From Nocardioides eburneiflavus (GTDB lineage: Bacteria; Actinomycetota; Actinomycetes; Propionibacteriales; Nocardioidaceae): 64,000 nucleotides of DNA. The translations under genes were made by a program, and so were the position numbers. Below, piece after piece: positions 19,148-27,933 of the stretch. Every line of letters starts with the position of its first letter. Position 1 is the first letter of the stretch. The notes beneath the pieces are model-generated. The model had not been told where the DNA came from and did no database searches. It saw only the letters and a program-made list of their open reading frames with translations. The stretch covers positions 3,348,001 to 3,412,000 of the forward strand of contig NZ_SRRO01000001.1 in NCBI RefSeq assembly GCF_004785795.1, in the 5' to 3' direction.

Positions 19148-20596
19148 ATGCCCAGCAACCGCGTGGTGAAGGTCCGGTCGACGGGTGACAGCGTCAGCGC
19201 CCAGGAGATGCGGGAGGGCATCGCCGCGATCCAGCAGGAGCTGAAGGTCATTGCCCAGTTCCCCGAGGAGGTCGAGCGCGCCGCGGCCGAGGCAGCAGCA
19301 GCGCCGCGCCTGCCAGAGCTGGACCGCACCGACATCCCGTTCGTGACCATCGATCCGGAGTCGGCACGCGACCTCGACCAGGCGATGCACATCGAGCGCT
19401 CGGGCGACGGATACGTCGTGCACTACGCCATCGCCGACGTCGGCGCCTTCGTGACGCCCGGCGATCCGGTCGACGTGGAGGCCAACCGCCGTGGCGAGAC
19501 GCTCTACGGCGCGGACTCCAAGGTCCCGCTGCACCCCACTGCCCTCAGCGAGGGCGCGGCCTCGCTGCTGCCGGAGGAGGTCCGGCCCGCGCTGCTGTGG
19601 ACGATCCGGGTCGACGACACGGGGGAGGGGACCGACGTCCAGGTGGAGCGCGCCCTGGTGCGCTCGCGCGCCAAGCTGTCGTACGAGGCGGTCCAGGCCG
19701 ACCTCGCCGCCGGACGCGCCCCGGAGCTCATCGACCTGCTCCGCGAGGTCGGCGAGCTCCGGCTCGCCCGCGAAGCGGCGCGCGGGGGTGTCTCGCTGCC
19801 GCTGCCCGAGCAGGAGCTCGTCGAGAACGACGGGCACTGGGAGCTGGAGTTCCGCCGGCTGACGCCGGTCGAGACGTGGAACGCCCAGATCTCGCTGCTC
19901 ACCGGCATGGCCGCCGCCTCGTTGATGGTCTATGCGCGGGTCGGCGTCCTCCGCACGCTCCCGCCGGCGGACCCCCGCGACGTCCAGCGCCTGCACCGCA
20001 CCGCTCGCGCGCTCGGCATCGAGTGGCCGGCCGAGCAGCTCTACCCCGACTTCATCCGGACCCTCGACCCGTCGCTGCCGACCCACGCCGCGATGATCGT
20101 CGCGTGCACCCGGCTGCTGCGCGGCGCCGGCTACGTCACGTTCAACGGTGAGCTGCCCGAGCAGGCGCAGCACTCGGCCCTTGCCTCGGAGTACGCCCAC
20201 GTGACCGCGCCGCTGCGCCGGCTGGTCGACCGCTACGCCGGGGAGGTCTGCGTGGCGCTGTGCGCCGGCACGGAGGTCCCGGAGTGGGTGGTCGCGGCGA
20301 TGCACGAGCTGCCCGACACCATGGCGGGCTCGGGGCGACTCGCCAACCAGTACGAGAACGCGATCGTCGACCTCTGCGAGGCCGAGCTGCTCCACGACCG
20401 GGTGGGCGAGCGGTTCGACGCCGTCGTGGTGGACCTGGACGAGAAGGACAAGCGTCGCGGCGACATCACCATCCAGGACCCCGCCATCGAGGCCACGGTC
20501 ACGGGTGCGGGCGAGCTGCCGCTCGGCGAGGAGGTCTCCGTGGAGCTGGTGGAGGCCGACCCGAGGACGCGCAAGGTCGGGTTCCGGCTGGCCTGA
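19148..20596 (+). CDS. RNB-domain 3'-5' exoribonuclease (RNase II/R type)
   Basis: A 482-residue protein with an RNB catalytic domain. The acidic metal-binding motif appears as TIDPESARDLDQAMHIE (about residues 66-82) and the companion motif as VHYAIADVGAFV. The C terminus has an OB/S1-like fold ending EATVTGAGELPLGEEVSVELV. It lacks the N-terminal cold-shock domains of full RNase R, so it belongs to the shorter actinobacterial group. A -10 TATGGT lies six bases before the ATG. It stands alone, convergent with rnpB. Confidence 0.9.
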   Translation: MPSNRVVKVRSTGDSVSAQEMREGIAAIQQELKVIAQFPEEVERAAAEAAAAPRLPELDRTDIPFVTIDPESARDLDQAMHIERSGDGYVVHYAIADVGAFVTPGDPVDVEANRRGETLYGADSKVPLHPTALSEGAASLLPEEVRPALLWTIRVDDTGEGTDVQVERALVRSRAKLSYEAVQADLAAGRAPELIDLLREVGELRLAREAARGGVSLPLPEQELVENDGHWELEFRRLTPVETWNAQISLLTGMAAASLMVYARVGVLRTLPPADPRDVQRLHRTARALGIEWPAEQLYPDFIRTLDPSLPTHAAMIVACTRLLRGAGYVTFNGELPEQAQHSALASEYAHVTAPLRRLVDRYAGEVCVALCAGTEVPEWVVAAMHELPDTMAGSGRLANQYENAIVDLCEAELLHDRVGERFDAVVVDLDEKDKRRGDITIQDPAIEATVTGAGELPLGEEVSVELVEADPRTRKVGFRLA

Positions 20597-20631
20597 GGGC
20601 CAGCCCGTCCTGTCCGACACGCCGGGGGTGG

Positions 20632-21014
20632 GAGTGGGCCGGCCTGTAGGCCGGGTTCTGTCCTGCTTGCGCAGGGGCGACCATCCATCTGCGACGACCG
20701 TTGCCGGCCGCCTGGTGCGATCTACCCGGATGCTCGGGCGGGCCGCCCTCGAACGCATCCTGTCTGATCTTGCTCCGGGTGGGGTTTGCCTAGCTGCGCC
20801 GGTCGCCCGGCGCACTGGTGGTCTCTTGCACCACCGTTTCACCCTTGCCGCCCTCCGGAGAGGGAGGCGGTCTGTTCTCTGTGGCACTGATCCCGCGGGT
20901 TGCCCCGGGTGGCTGTTGGCCACCACCCTGCCCTGTGGAGCCCGGACCTTCCTCGACCCGCCGTCCCCGGACGAACCAGGGGTGACGGACCGCGGCCGCC
21001 CGGCCGACCCACTC
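20632..21014 (-). ncRNA. rnpB: RNase P RNA, class A
   Basis: Catalytic RNA that matures tRNA 5' ends. Read on the minus strand it contains the universal core: GAGGAAGGTCCGGGCTCCAC near the 5' end, CAGGGTGGTGGCCAACAGCC, GGGTGAAACGGTGGTGCAAG in the middle and ACAGAACCCGGCCTACAGGC at the 3' end. Ends were set from the P1 helix: GAGTGGG at 21014-21008 pairs with CCCACTC at 20638-20632. Length of about 383 nt is normal for an actinobacterial type A RNA. It lies between the RNB exonuclease and methionine aminopeptidase genes. Confidence 0.97.
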
Positions 21015-21024
21015 AGGGTCGAGT

Positions 21025-21873
21025 CTAGGGGTGCGTGAGCACCTCGGCGCCATCCTCGGTCACGAGCAGCGTGTGCTCGAACTGCGCGGAGCGGCGGCGG
21101 TCCTTGGTCACGACGGTCCAGCCGTCGTCCCACATGTCGTAGTCGGGCGTGCCGAGGTTGAGCATCGGCTCGATGGTGAACGTCATCCCGACGCGGATCT
21201 CGTCGTCGAAGCGCTCGTCGTCGTAGTGGGGGATGACCAGCCCGGAGTGGAACGCGGTGCCGATGCCGTGACCGGTGAAGTCGCGCACGACGCCGTAGCC
21301 GAAGCGCCTGGCGTACGCCTCGATGACGCGGCCGATGACGTTGACGCGGCGACCGGGCCGGACCGCCTTGATCGCGCGGTCGAGCGACTCCCCGGTGCGC
21401 TCGACCAGCAGCCGCGACTCCTCGTCGACGTCACCGGCGAGGAAGGTGGCGTTGGTGTCGCCGTGCACGCCACCGATGAAGGCGGTGATGTCGATGTTGA
21501 CGATGTCGCCGTCCTCGACCACCCGCGAGTCGGGGATGCCGTGGCAGATCACCTCGTTGACGCTCGAGCACAGCGACTTCGGGAAGCCGCGGTAGCCGAG
21601 GGTGGAGGGGTACGCCCCGTGGTCGCAGAGGAACTCGTGGCCGAGGCGGTCGAGCTCGTCGGTGGTCACGCCCGGCACGACGTGCGAGCCCACGAGCTCG
21701 CGGGCCTGGGCGGCGAGCCGGCCGGCGACGCGCATCCGCTCGATCGTCTCGGCGTCCTTGACCTCCTCGCCGGTGAATCGCGCCGGCGCAGGCTTGTCGA
21801 CGTACTCCGGTCGGGCGATGTGGGCGGGCACGGCACGACGTGCAGACACCTCTGCGGGGGATACGACAGGCAC
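21025..21873 (-). CDS. map: Methionine aminopeptidase, type I
   Basis: Removes initiator methionine. The 282-residue product has the five metal ligands in place: [18 protein letters not shown] (two Asp), [11 protein letters not shown] (His), FTIEPML (Glu) and AQFEHTLLV (Glu). The N-terminal extension of about 35 residues ([20 protein letters not shown]) is typical of actinobacterial MetAP1c and contacts SH3-like ligands. The GTG at 21873 is preceded at six bases by the -10 box TACACT, giving a leaderless message. That -10 overlaps the divergent promoter of the next gene. Confidence 0.95.
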   Translation of the reverse strand: MPVVSPAEVSARRAVPAHIARPEYVDKPAPARFTGEEVKDAETIERMRVAGRLAAQARELVGSHVVPGVTTDELDRLGHEFLCDHGAYPSTLGYRGFPKSLCSSVNEVICHGIPDSRVVEDGDIVNIDITAFIGGVHGDTNATFLAGDVDEESRLLVERTGESLDRAIKAVRPGRRVNVIGRVIEAYARRFGYGVVRDFTGHGIGTAFHSGLVIPHYDDERFDDEIRVGMTFTIEPMLNLGTPDYDMWDDGWTVVTKDRRRSAQFEHTLLVTEDGAEVLTHP

Positions 21874-21879
21874 CTCGCG

Positions 21880-21889
21880 AGTGTAGTTT
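21880..21889. promoter_or_regulatory. Overlapping divergent -10 boxes
   Basis: The minus-strand -10 TACACT (21885-21880) for map and the plus-strand -10 TAGTTT (21884-21889) for the 64-residue protein share two bases. Each is six bases from its start codon, and the two start codons are only 22 bases apart. RNA polymerase should not open both at once, so the genes may be reciprocally transcribed. Confidence 0.6.
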
Positions 21890-21895
21890 CGGCAC

Positions 21896-22090
21896 ATGAG
21901 CGAGAACGAATACTGGTTCTGCCTGACGCACCACACCGTCGAGGGCCGCGACGGGTGCAAGAACGCCGACCGCCTCGGACCGTACGCCTCGTCGGCCGAG
22001 GCCGCCCGCGCCCTCGAGAAGGTCGAGGAGCGCAACGAGGAGTGGGACAACGACCCGAAGTGGAACGACGACGAGACGTCGGACAGCTGA
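21896..22090 (+). CDS. Small conserved actinobacterial protein
   Basis: A 64-residue hydrophilic protein, [20 protein letters not shown] then [20 protein letters not shown] and a very acidic C terminus ([12 protein letters not shown]). The CxxH-type cysteine/histidine pair could bind a metal. No named family recalled, but the pattern of a short structured domain with an acidic tail next to map looks conserved. Leaderless start: -10 TAGTTT six bases before the ATG. Convergent with the H1-like gene. Confidence 0.75.
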   Translation: MSENEYWFCLTHHTVEGRDGCKNADRLGPYASSAEAARALEKVEERNEEWDNDPKWNDDETSDS

Positions 22091-22093
22091 CGG

Positions 22094-22588
22094 CTACTTC
22101 TTCCTCGACTTCTTGCCCTTGACGGGCGAGGCCGACTGAGCGACGTCGGCCACGGCGCGCACGCTCTTCAGTGCCCGCTTCGTGTTCTTGTCCAGCGTCT
22201 TCGTGAGCTCGGAGATCGCGGACTCGTACTGCTGGCTCACACGCGCCGCCGTCTCGGCGGCCACCCGCTCGGCCGTCTCCTGCGCGACCTTCTGGATGAG
22301 CGCCGCGGTGCTGAGGGCCTGGGCGCCGACGTCGACGGCTCGCTCGGCAGGGGACTTCCGGGCCGCGCTGGCGACCGGCCTCGGAGCCGCAGGCGTGGAC
22401 GTGGCGGCGGGAGCGGACTCCTTCGCCGTCTTCGTCGCCGCAGTCTTGGCAGGTGCCTTCTTCGCCGCCGCCTTCTTGGCAGGTGCCTTCTTGGCGGGGG
22501 CCGCCTTCTTCGCGGGTGCCTTCTTGGCAGCGCTCTTCTTGGTGGCGGTCTTCTTGGCGGGCGCCTTCTTCGCCGGGGTCTCGCTCAC
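22094..22588 (-). CDS. Histone H1-like Lys/Ala-rich protein
   Basis: 164 residues. The first 55 are AKK/PAKKA repeats as in histone H1 tails and the C-terminal tails of mycobacterial HupB; residues 75-150 are a predicted amphipathic helix ([20 protein letters not shown]); the end is again basic (GKKSRKK). It probably binds DNA or another polyanion non-specifically. No globular HU or WH domain is present. Three bases separate it from the convergent 64-residue gene. The repeats make length variation by slippage likely. Confidence 0.75.
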   Translation of the reverse strand: MSETPAKKAPAKKTATKKSAAKKAPAKKAAPAKKAPAKKAAAKKAPAKTAATKTAKESAPAATSTPAAPRPVASAARKSPAERAVDVGAQALSTAALIQKVAQETAERVAAETAARVSQQYESAISELTKTLDKNTKRALKSVRAVADVAQSASPVKGKKSRKK

Positions 22589-22662
22589 AGCTCACTCCTC
22601 GCCTCGTAGGACACCCGATCCTCGCGTGCTGGCCCCGCGTTGTCACCCGCTAGCGTGGTGCG

Positions 22663-22941
22663 GTGCCCGATCGCCGCCCGTCCGCCCCGCTGTCGCCGTG
22701 GCCGATCGCCGGCCTGGTGGGGCTGGCGTGCGTCGCCTTCATGATCGGCGCGACGACCGTGGCTGTCGGAGCGCCGTGGTGGGCGATGCTCGGCGTGGCG
22801 ATGGCGTGGCTGGTCGCGCTGGTGCTCGCGATCGCCTGGTTCAGCCGCCGGCCGCGCGCCGTCGTGCTGCTGCCGGTGGCGGTGGCCCTGCTGTGGTTCG
22901 GCACCGTGGTCGGCGGCGCCCGCTACCTCGGCTGGAGCTGA
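22663..22941 (+). CDS. Small membrane protein
   Basis: 92 residues, three predicted membrane helices (IAGLVGLACVAFMIGATTV; MLGVAMAWLVALVLAIAWF; AVVLLPVAVALLWFGTVVGG). No family recognised. GTG start with -10 box TAGCGT six bases upstream. Convergent with panB, ending 13 bases from it. Confidence 0.65.
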   Translation: MPDRRPSAPLSPWPIAGLVGLACVAFMIGATTVAVGAPWWAMLGVAMAWLVALVLAIAWFSRRPRAVVLLPVAVALLWFGTVVGGARYLGWS

Positions 22942-22954
22942 CCGCCTGGCGGCC

Positions 22955-23812
22955 TCAGAACGTGTGCTCGGGGCCTGGGAAGGTGCCACCGCGCACGTCG
23001 TCGGCGTACGCCCGGGCAGCGTCGAGCAGGACCCCGTGCACGTCGGCGTACTGCTTGACGAAGCGGGCCATCCGGCCGGTGCGGAGACCGAAGGCGTCCT
23101 GCCACACCAGCACTTGTCCATCGCAGCCGTTGCCCGCACCGATGCCGATGGTCGGGATGGTCAGCTCCTTGCTGATCTGCTCGGCCACGTCGCCGGGCAC
23201 CATCTCCATCACGACCGCGAAGGCGCCTGCCTCCTGGACGGCACGGGCGTCGGCGACGACCCGCTCGCTGGCGTCGCCGCGGCCCTGCACGCGGTAGCCG
23301 CCAAGGGTGTGCTCGGACTGTGGGGTGAAGCCGATGTGCGCCATCACCGGGATGCCGCCGCGCGTGCACCGCTCGATGACGGGCACCATCTCGGCGCCGC
23401 CCTCGAGCTTCACGGCGTGCGCGCCGGCTTCCTTCATGAAGCGGACCGCGGTGAGGTAACCCTGCTCGGGCGAGGCCTGGTAGCTGCCGAACGGCAGGTC
23501 GCCGACGACCATCGAACGCTTGGCCGACCGCGCCACTGCGCGGGTGAGGGGGAGCAGCTCGTCGACGGTGACCGGCAGCGACGTCTCGTTGCCGAGGACG
23601 TTGTTGGACGCCGAGTCACCGACCAGCAGGAGGTCGATGCCGGCCTCGTCGAAGGTGGCCGCGGTGTACATGTCGTAGGCCGTCAGCATCGTGATCTTCT
23701 CGCCGCGCTCCTTCATCTCCCGCAGGTGATGGGTGCGTACGCGCTTCACGGGCGCAGTCGGTGCTGCTGGGCCGGAGCCGTAGGGCGCGGTCTCCTCGGA
23801 CGGTGTCGTCAT
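22955..23812 (-). CDS. panB: 3-methyl-2-oxobutanoate hydroxymethyltransferase (PanB)
   Basis: First committed step of pantothenate synthesis: adds a hydroxymethyl group from methylene-THF to ketoisovalerate. 285 residues, family length. Motifs: MLTAYDMYTAATFDEAGID, VGDSASNNVLG (Mg-binding Asp), VVGDLPFGSYQ, VKLEGG, MAHIGFTPQS and IGIGAGNGCDGQVLV. Start ATG at 23812 has GGAG six bases upstream. The preceding gene is a sugar dehydrogenase on the same strand. panC and panD are not in the window. Confidence 0.96.
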   Translation of the reverse strand: MTTPSEETAPYGSGPAAPTAPVKRVRTHHLREMKERGEKITMLTAYDMYTAATFDEAGIDLLLVGDSASNNVLGNETSLPVTVDELLPLTRAVARSAKRSMVVGDLPFGSYQASPEQGYLTAVRFMKEAGAHAVKLEGGAEMVPVIERCTRGGIPVMAHIGFTPQSEHTLGGYRVQGRGDASERVVADARAVQEAGAFAVVMEMVPGDVAEQISKELTIPTIGIGAGNGCDGQVLVWQDAFGLRTGRMARFVKQYADVHGVLLDAARAYADDVRGGTFPGPEHTF

Positions 23813-23930
23813 CGCTCGCTCCTCGTCATCTCGCAGCTCCCCGGTGGAGTCCACGGACCACGATCAGGCTAGTCCCGCGCAGGGCCGACGGCGCTGTGGC
23901 GGTGGTCACTCCCGCGTCGGTCTGGGCGGG

Positions 23931-25094
23931 TCACCGCGGAGAGACCCGGAGGACCCGGTCGCGGGCGCCGTTGTCGGTCGTGAGGAGGAGGTCACCGTTG
24001 CGGGCGGACGTCACCGACCGCAGCCGACCGAAGCGCTGGAGGGCGGCGGGACGGGTCATCCCGACCAAGGTGCCCCGGCCGTCGAACCGCAGGAATCGCA
24101 CCTCCGAGCCCTTGAGGGCGGCCACCGCGAGGCTGCCGTCCAGCGAGCCCCACTGCCGGCCGCGCACCCAGGCGGCGCCCGAGGTGGCGATGGTCGGGGA
24201 GCCGGAGGACCAGGCCGCCTCCTGCTGCTCGCCCGGGAGCGACTGGTCGGTCATCGGGACCGACTCGTCGTAGCCGGGCACCGGGTGCCATCCGTAGTCG
24301 CCGCCGGGGACGAGCAGGTTGACCTCGTCGTCGCGGGAGCTGCCGTGCTCGACCGACCAGAGCGAGCCGTCCGCACGCTGCGCCAGGCCCTGCACGTTGC
24401 GGTGTCCGTAGGTGTAGACGTAGCGCCGGTCGCCGGCCGCACCTGCGAACGGGTTGTCGGACATCGGGGCGCCGGTGCGCCGGTTGATCCGCAGCACCTT
24501 CCCGCCCAGGGAGTCGAGGTCGCGGGGGTTGGTGCCGACGGCGGCGTCGCCGGTGCCGATCACGAGCCCGGGGCCCTGCTGCTCGAGCAGCAGGCGGCAC
24601 CCGCCGTGACGGCCACTGGTGGCGGGCAGGCCGGAGATCATCGTGCGCCTCCTGGACAGGGAACGCCATCCCTTGTCGACCCGCCAGCGGGTGACCCGCA
24701 CCTCGGGCCCGTTGCGGGTCCTGGCGCCGTGGCAGGCCCAGACCTGCCCGCGGTCGGCGTCGACGACGACCGACATCAGCCCGGTCTCGCCGGAGACCCA
24801 CACCCGGCTCGACAGGTCGGCGAGCGTGCGCCTCTTGCCCGCGCGGACGACGCTGAGGCGGGCGCGGTCGCGCTCGGAGACCACGATCCGCCCGCCCGAT
24901 GCCTGCTGGACGTCCCACGGGTGCTCGAGGCCACGAGCGACCGTACGGATCCGCAGCGAGGGTGCCTCGGCGCGCGCGGCGGGTGCGGCTCCGGGGGCTG
25001 TGCCGGCGGTCGACGGCGGGCCGGCGAGGAGCAGGCCGGCAGCGAGCGTGCAGAGGGACACGGACAGCGACATGGCGCGAAGGTGGCGGTGCAC
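23931..25094 (-). CDS. Secreted PQQ-dependent sugar dehydrogenase (GSDH family)
   Basis: Six-bladed beta-propeller of the soluble glucose/sorbosone dehydrogenase family, which oxidises aldoses using pyrroloquinoline quinone. 387 residues with a signal peptide (LSVSLCTLAAGLLLAGPPSTAG). Family signatures: GLEHPWDVQ, GETGLMSVVVD, YTYGHRNVQGLAQ (catalytic His region), EHGSSRDDEVNLLVPGGDYG. The GTG at 25094 was preferred over ATG 25112 because the -10 TAGCGT is seven bases upstream of it. No pqq genes are nearby; many actinobacteria lack PQQ synthesis, so the cofactor would have to come from outside. Confidence 0.87.
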   Translation of the reverse strand: MHRHLRAMSLSVSLCTLAAGLLLAGPPSTAGTAPGAAPAARAEAPSLRIRTVARGLEHPWDVQQASGGRIVVSERDRARLSVVRAGKRRTLADLSSRVWVSGETGLMSVVVDADRGQVWACHGARTRNGPEVRVTRWRVDKGWRSLSRRRTMISGLPATSGRHGGCRLLLEQQGPGLVIGTGDAAVGTNPRDLDSLGGKVLRINRRTGAPMSDNPFAGAAGDRRYVYTYGHRNVQGLAQRADGSLWSVEHGSSRDDEVNLLVPGGDYGWHPVPGYDESVPMTDQSLPGEQQEAAWSSGSPTIATSGAAWVRGRQWGSLDGSLAVAALKGSEVRFLRFDGRGTLVGMTRPAALQRFGRLRSVTSARNGDLLLTTDNGARDRVLRVSPR

Positions 25095-25121
25095 GATCGT
25101 CACGCTACGCATCGACTCCGG

Positions 25122-27062
25122 TCACGGCCAGTGGTCCGGCCAGGCGTCGCTGAACACCCGGCCCACCTCCTCGGCTCCTGACCGCACGCCGTCCACTGCG
25201 CGGCCGGCCCTGTCCACGACGGTGTCACGCACCTCCTCCAGCGGCTCGACGACGTAGTTCTCGAGGGCCTGCTGCGCCTGGTAGGCGGCCTCGCTCCGGG
25301 CGAAGTCGTAGAGGCGGTCGTGGGCGGGGGTGTCCCGCCCGGGCACGAGGTCCACCTGGTCGTCGCGGTCGATCACGATGTTGGTGATGTTGTCCAGCGA
25401 CGCCGTGCCGCTGTCCAGGTAGCTGGTGTGCCGGTCGAGGATCGCTTCGCCGTCCTGCAGGTGCCACGGCGTGTCGGTGCCGTCGGAGGAGACGTCGAAC
25501 CGGTTGGCCCCGAACGCCTCCTGGCTCGGGTCGTCGCCCAGCCCGAGGTTGCCGAGGTGGACCGTGTCGCCGCCGAGGTTGATCGGCACGTCGATGGAGA
25601 TCTCGCCCCCCAGCCAGGTGACGAAGTCGTTCTCGCGGGAGCCGACGTAGACCTCGCCCACCGGGGCGTCCAGACCGGAGACGTCGTGCACCCCGCCGCC
25701 CGCGCCGGGGCTGCCGATGAGCACCAGCGAGTCCTCGTCGAGCCCGTCGGCGGCGGCGTGCGCCGCGGTGGTGGAGCCGTAGCTGTGCCCGATGACGGTG
25801 AGGTGGGACTGCCCGGTGGGGCTGTCGCCGGTGTAGGTGGCCCGCAGGCCGTCGACGAAGTCGCTGAGCAGGTGACCGCCGTTCTCGGCGAGGCCCTCCT
25901 GCGTCACCCCGGCGATGTCGGCGAGCTCGCTGGTGATCCCCTCGGCGGCGCTGGGGGCGTCGTAGCCCATCCAGGCGATCGCGGCGATGTCCTCGCCCTT
26001 GCTCTGCGCGTCGAGGAAGAGGTTGAGCGCGTCCTGGCCCTGGGACTCCATCTTGGTCATGTCATTGGTGAGGCCGGGCACGATCACGGCCGTGTCGTCG
26101 GCGGTGTCCGGGTCGCCGTAGCTCACCGCGGCGGCCCCGTCGCCGTCGAACGCGTGGGGCAGGTAGACGATCAGGTTGGTGTCGATCGGCTCGCCGGCGT
26201 GCTGGGGCGGCTGCCCGAGCGCCATCGCGTCGCGGGTGGCCTCGACACGTCGGAGCCAGGCCTGCTCCTCGTCGGTGAGGCTGCCGTCGGCCTGGCGCTG
26301 GAGGAGGTAGTCCTCGTCGCGGTCGAGCATCCCGCGGTTGGCCTCGTCACGATCGCCGGTGGGGATGCCGTTGGTGTTGCCGACGAGCTCCGGGAAGGCG
26401 ATCGCGAGCGCCGCGCGCTGCTCGTCGGTGAGCGACCCCCACCACTCGGTGACCGAGCGGGGGTCGGGGCGCGAGGCCAGCTGGCGGCGCAGGTCCTCGA
26501 CGTCGACCCGGCCCGGGGCGTCGCGGGCGTCCCTGCCCTCGCCGAGGGTGTCGACCGACGACAGGGCGGCGATGACCCGGTCCTCGTCGGCACGTACGCG
26601 CTCGAGCCAGGCCTCGCGGTCGGCGACGATGCGGTCGTGGCGCCGGGCGAGCGCCGCGGCCTCGTCCTGGAGCTCGTCGGCCTGGTCGGCCTCGGCGCCG
26701 TCGGCGCGCGACCACAGCGACTCGCGGTCGCGGTTGTAGGCCACCCGGTCGTCGTCGAGGCGCTCGTGCTCGGCGCGGCGGGTGGCCATCTGGTCGAGGT
26801 AGACGTCGACGGCGGTGAGGGCCTTCTCCAGGGCCGCGACCGCGGCGTCGGCCCGGCGGCCGAGGGAGGTCATGGCGTGGCCCGCCGCCTCGGCGGCGTC
26901 GCCGGTCCACCCCGCGGGGGCGCCGTGGGCGGACATCCACGAGGTCACGTCGGAGGTGGCGATCGCAGCGGCGCGCAGGTCGGTGGCGACGGCGGAGGCC
27001 GAGGGGCGTACGTCGGGCTCGGGCCACGCCGCGATCGGGGCGGGGACGTGGATGGTGGTCAT
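25122..27062 (-). CDS. WXG100-like/DUF1023 alpha/beta hydrolase
   Basis: 646 residues in two parts. Residues 35-190 are helical and include a WXG-type turn (GWTGDAAEAAGHA) followed by long coiled coils. Residues 270-560 form the DUF1023 hydrolase: VIVPGLTND, IAAIAWMGYDAP, and the nucleophile elbow VIGHSYGSTTAAHA (serine near 445) with an LIGSPGAGG segment. Proteins of this layout occur beside WXG100 proteins in actinobacteria and are suspected substrates or partners of type VII secretion; no ESX genes are in the window. Its ATG overlaps the previous stop as ATGA, so three genes are translationally coupled. Enzyme substrate unknown. Confidence 0.82.
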   Translation of the reverse strand: MTTIHVPAPIAAWPEPDVRPSASAVATDLRAAAIATSDVTSWMSAHGAPAGWTGDAAEAAGHAMTSLGRRADAAVAALEKALTAVDVYLDQMATRRAEHERLDDDRVAYNRDRESLWSRADGAEADQADELQDEAAALARRHDRIVADREAWLERVRADEDRVIAALSSVDTLGEGRDARDAPGRVDVEDLRRQLASRPDPRSVTEWWGSLTDEQRAALAIAFPELVGNTNGIPTGDRDEANRGMLDRDEDYLLQRQADGSLTDEEQAWLRRVEATRDAMALGQPPQHAGEPIDTNLIVYLPHAFDGDGAAAVSYGDPDTADDTAVIVPGLTNDMTKMESQGQDALNLFLDAQSKGEDIAAIAWMGYDAPSAAEGITSELADIAGVTQEGLAENGGHLLSDFVDGLRATYTGDSPTGQSHLTVIGHSYGSTTAAHAAADGLDEDSLVLIGSPGAGGGVHDVSGLDAPVGEVYVGSRENDFVTWLGGEISIDVPINLGGDTVHLGNLGLGDDPSQEAFGANRFDVSSDGTDTPWHLQDGEAILDRHTSYLDSGTASLDNITNIVIDRDDQVDLVPGRDTPAHDRLYDFARSEAAYQAQQALENYVVEPLEEVRDTVVDRAGRAVDGVRSGAEEVGRVFSDAWPDHWP

Positions 27063-27355
27063 CGGTCCGCCCACGGCACGAGGTCGCGCAGGTCTGTCGA
27101 CGCCTGCTGGTCGGTGGCGAAGAAGTCGAGGCGGACGGCCGACAGGGCCTGCGAGTGGCTGATGGCCGCCTGCTCCATCGCATCGATCTCGGTGCGCCAG
27201 GTCTCCACGAAGCGGGTGGCCGCCGCTGCGACGCGCGGCCCCAGCTCGGCGACCTCGGCCTGGGTGAGGTTGCGGCTGGCGGAGTGGAGCACGTCGGCCT
27301 GCTCGTCCCAGTCGCGAGCGGCCTGGATGATGACGGGGTAGGGGACCTGGGTCAC
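27059..27355 (-). CDS. WXG100-like small helical protein
   Basis: 98 residues, almost entirely helical with two long helices around a central FVETWRTEIDAMEQAAI; the tryptophan turn (WRT) sits where ESAT-6-like proteins have WxG. Length and arrangement suggest a WXG100-superfamily protein that pairs with the helical N terminus of the downstream hydrolase. It overlaps both neighbours by four bases (GTGA upstream, ATGA downstream). Assignment is by shape and context, not a clear motif. Confidence 0.6.
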   Translation of the reverse strand: MTQVPYPVIIQAARDWDEQADVLHSASRNLTQAEVAELGPRVAAAATRFVETWRTEIDAMEQAAISHSQALSAVRLDFFATDQQASTDLRDLVPWADR

Positions 27356-27849
27356 GGGTGGCCACCCGCCTCGGAGAACGCCGCGTCGGCCACCGGGCGC
27401 GAGGTGAGGGTGAGGTCCACGCCGCCCTCCACGACGTGGGCGACGAGGCGGTGACCGTCACGGAGCGCCTCGAGGGTGGGGCGCTCCTCGCGCTCCAGCG
27501 GCCGGGCCTGCCAGCCGAGGTCGAGCAGCGCCTTGCCGACCCGTCGCAGCTCGGGGACCTCGTTGCCCGGAGCCGGGAAGGAGGTCGCCACCGTCAAGTG
27601 CTGCTGCGCGGCCTCCTCGTGGTGCTTCCAGAACCGGACGCCGTCCGGGAGGTCCGTGCCCAGGGCGACGCCGAGCACCCGCAGGGCCTCGAGCGCGTCG
27701 TCGGCCACCACCTCCGGGTCACCGGTCCACGCGTCAGGATCGGCGGGGCGCGGCTCGGTGGGCGGGAGGAGGACGACGTCGACGTCGGGGTGACGCTCGC
27801 GCAGGACCCGGAAGAACGGGTCGGCGGCGGCAGGATCAGGGCGGGCCAT
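27352..27849 (-). CDS. Hypothetical protein, first gene of DUF1023 cluster
   Basis: 165 residues, cytoplasmic, no membrane segment. Contains VDVVLLPPTEPRPADP and a C-terminal domain of alternating strands (HRLVAHVVEGGVDLTLTSRPV). No family recognised. The stop overlaps the WXG100-like start as GTGA. As the leading gene in a coupled set with a putative secreted hydrolase it could be a chaperone or immunity factor, but nothing in the sequence demonstrates this. Start ATG 27849 chosen over an upstream ATG at 27870 because the latter adds only MRGHPRS. Confidence 0.6.
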   Translation of the reverse strand: MARPDPAAADPFFRVLRERHPDVDVVLLPPTEPRPADPDAWTGDPEVVADDALEALRVLGVALGTDLPDGVRFWKHHEEAAQQHLTVATSFPAPGNEVPELRRVGKALLDLGWQARPLEREERPTLEALRDGHRLVAHVVEGGVDLTLTSRPVADAAFSEAGGHP

Positions 27850-27933
27850 GGACCGAGGATGCCCTCTCATCGGCGGCGGAAACCTCCGGGGAACGGGCGG
27901 TGGAGAACGCGACCCGACAGGCGTCCGGGTGCG

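Noticed and set aside
23931..25094. Complete PQQ-dependent sugar oxidation locus
   Set aside because: No pqq biosynthesis or cytochrome genes are nearby, so only the dehydrogenase family is claimed.
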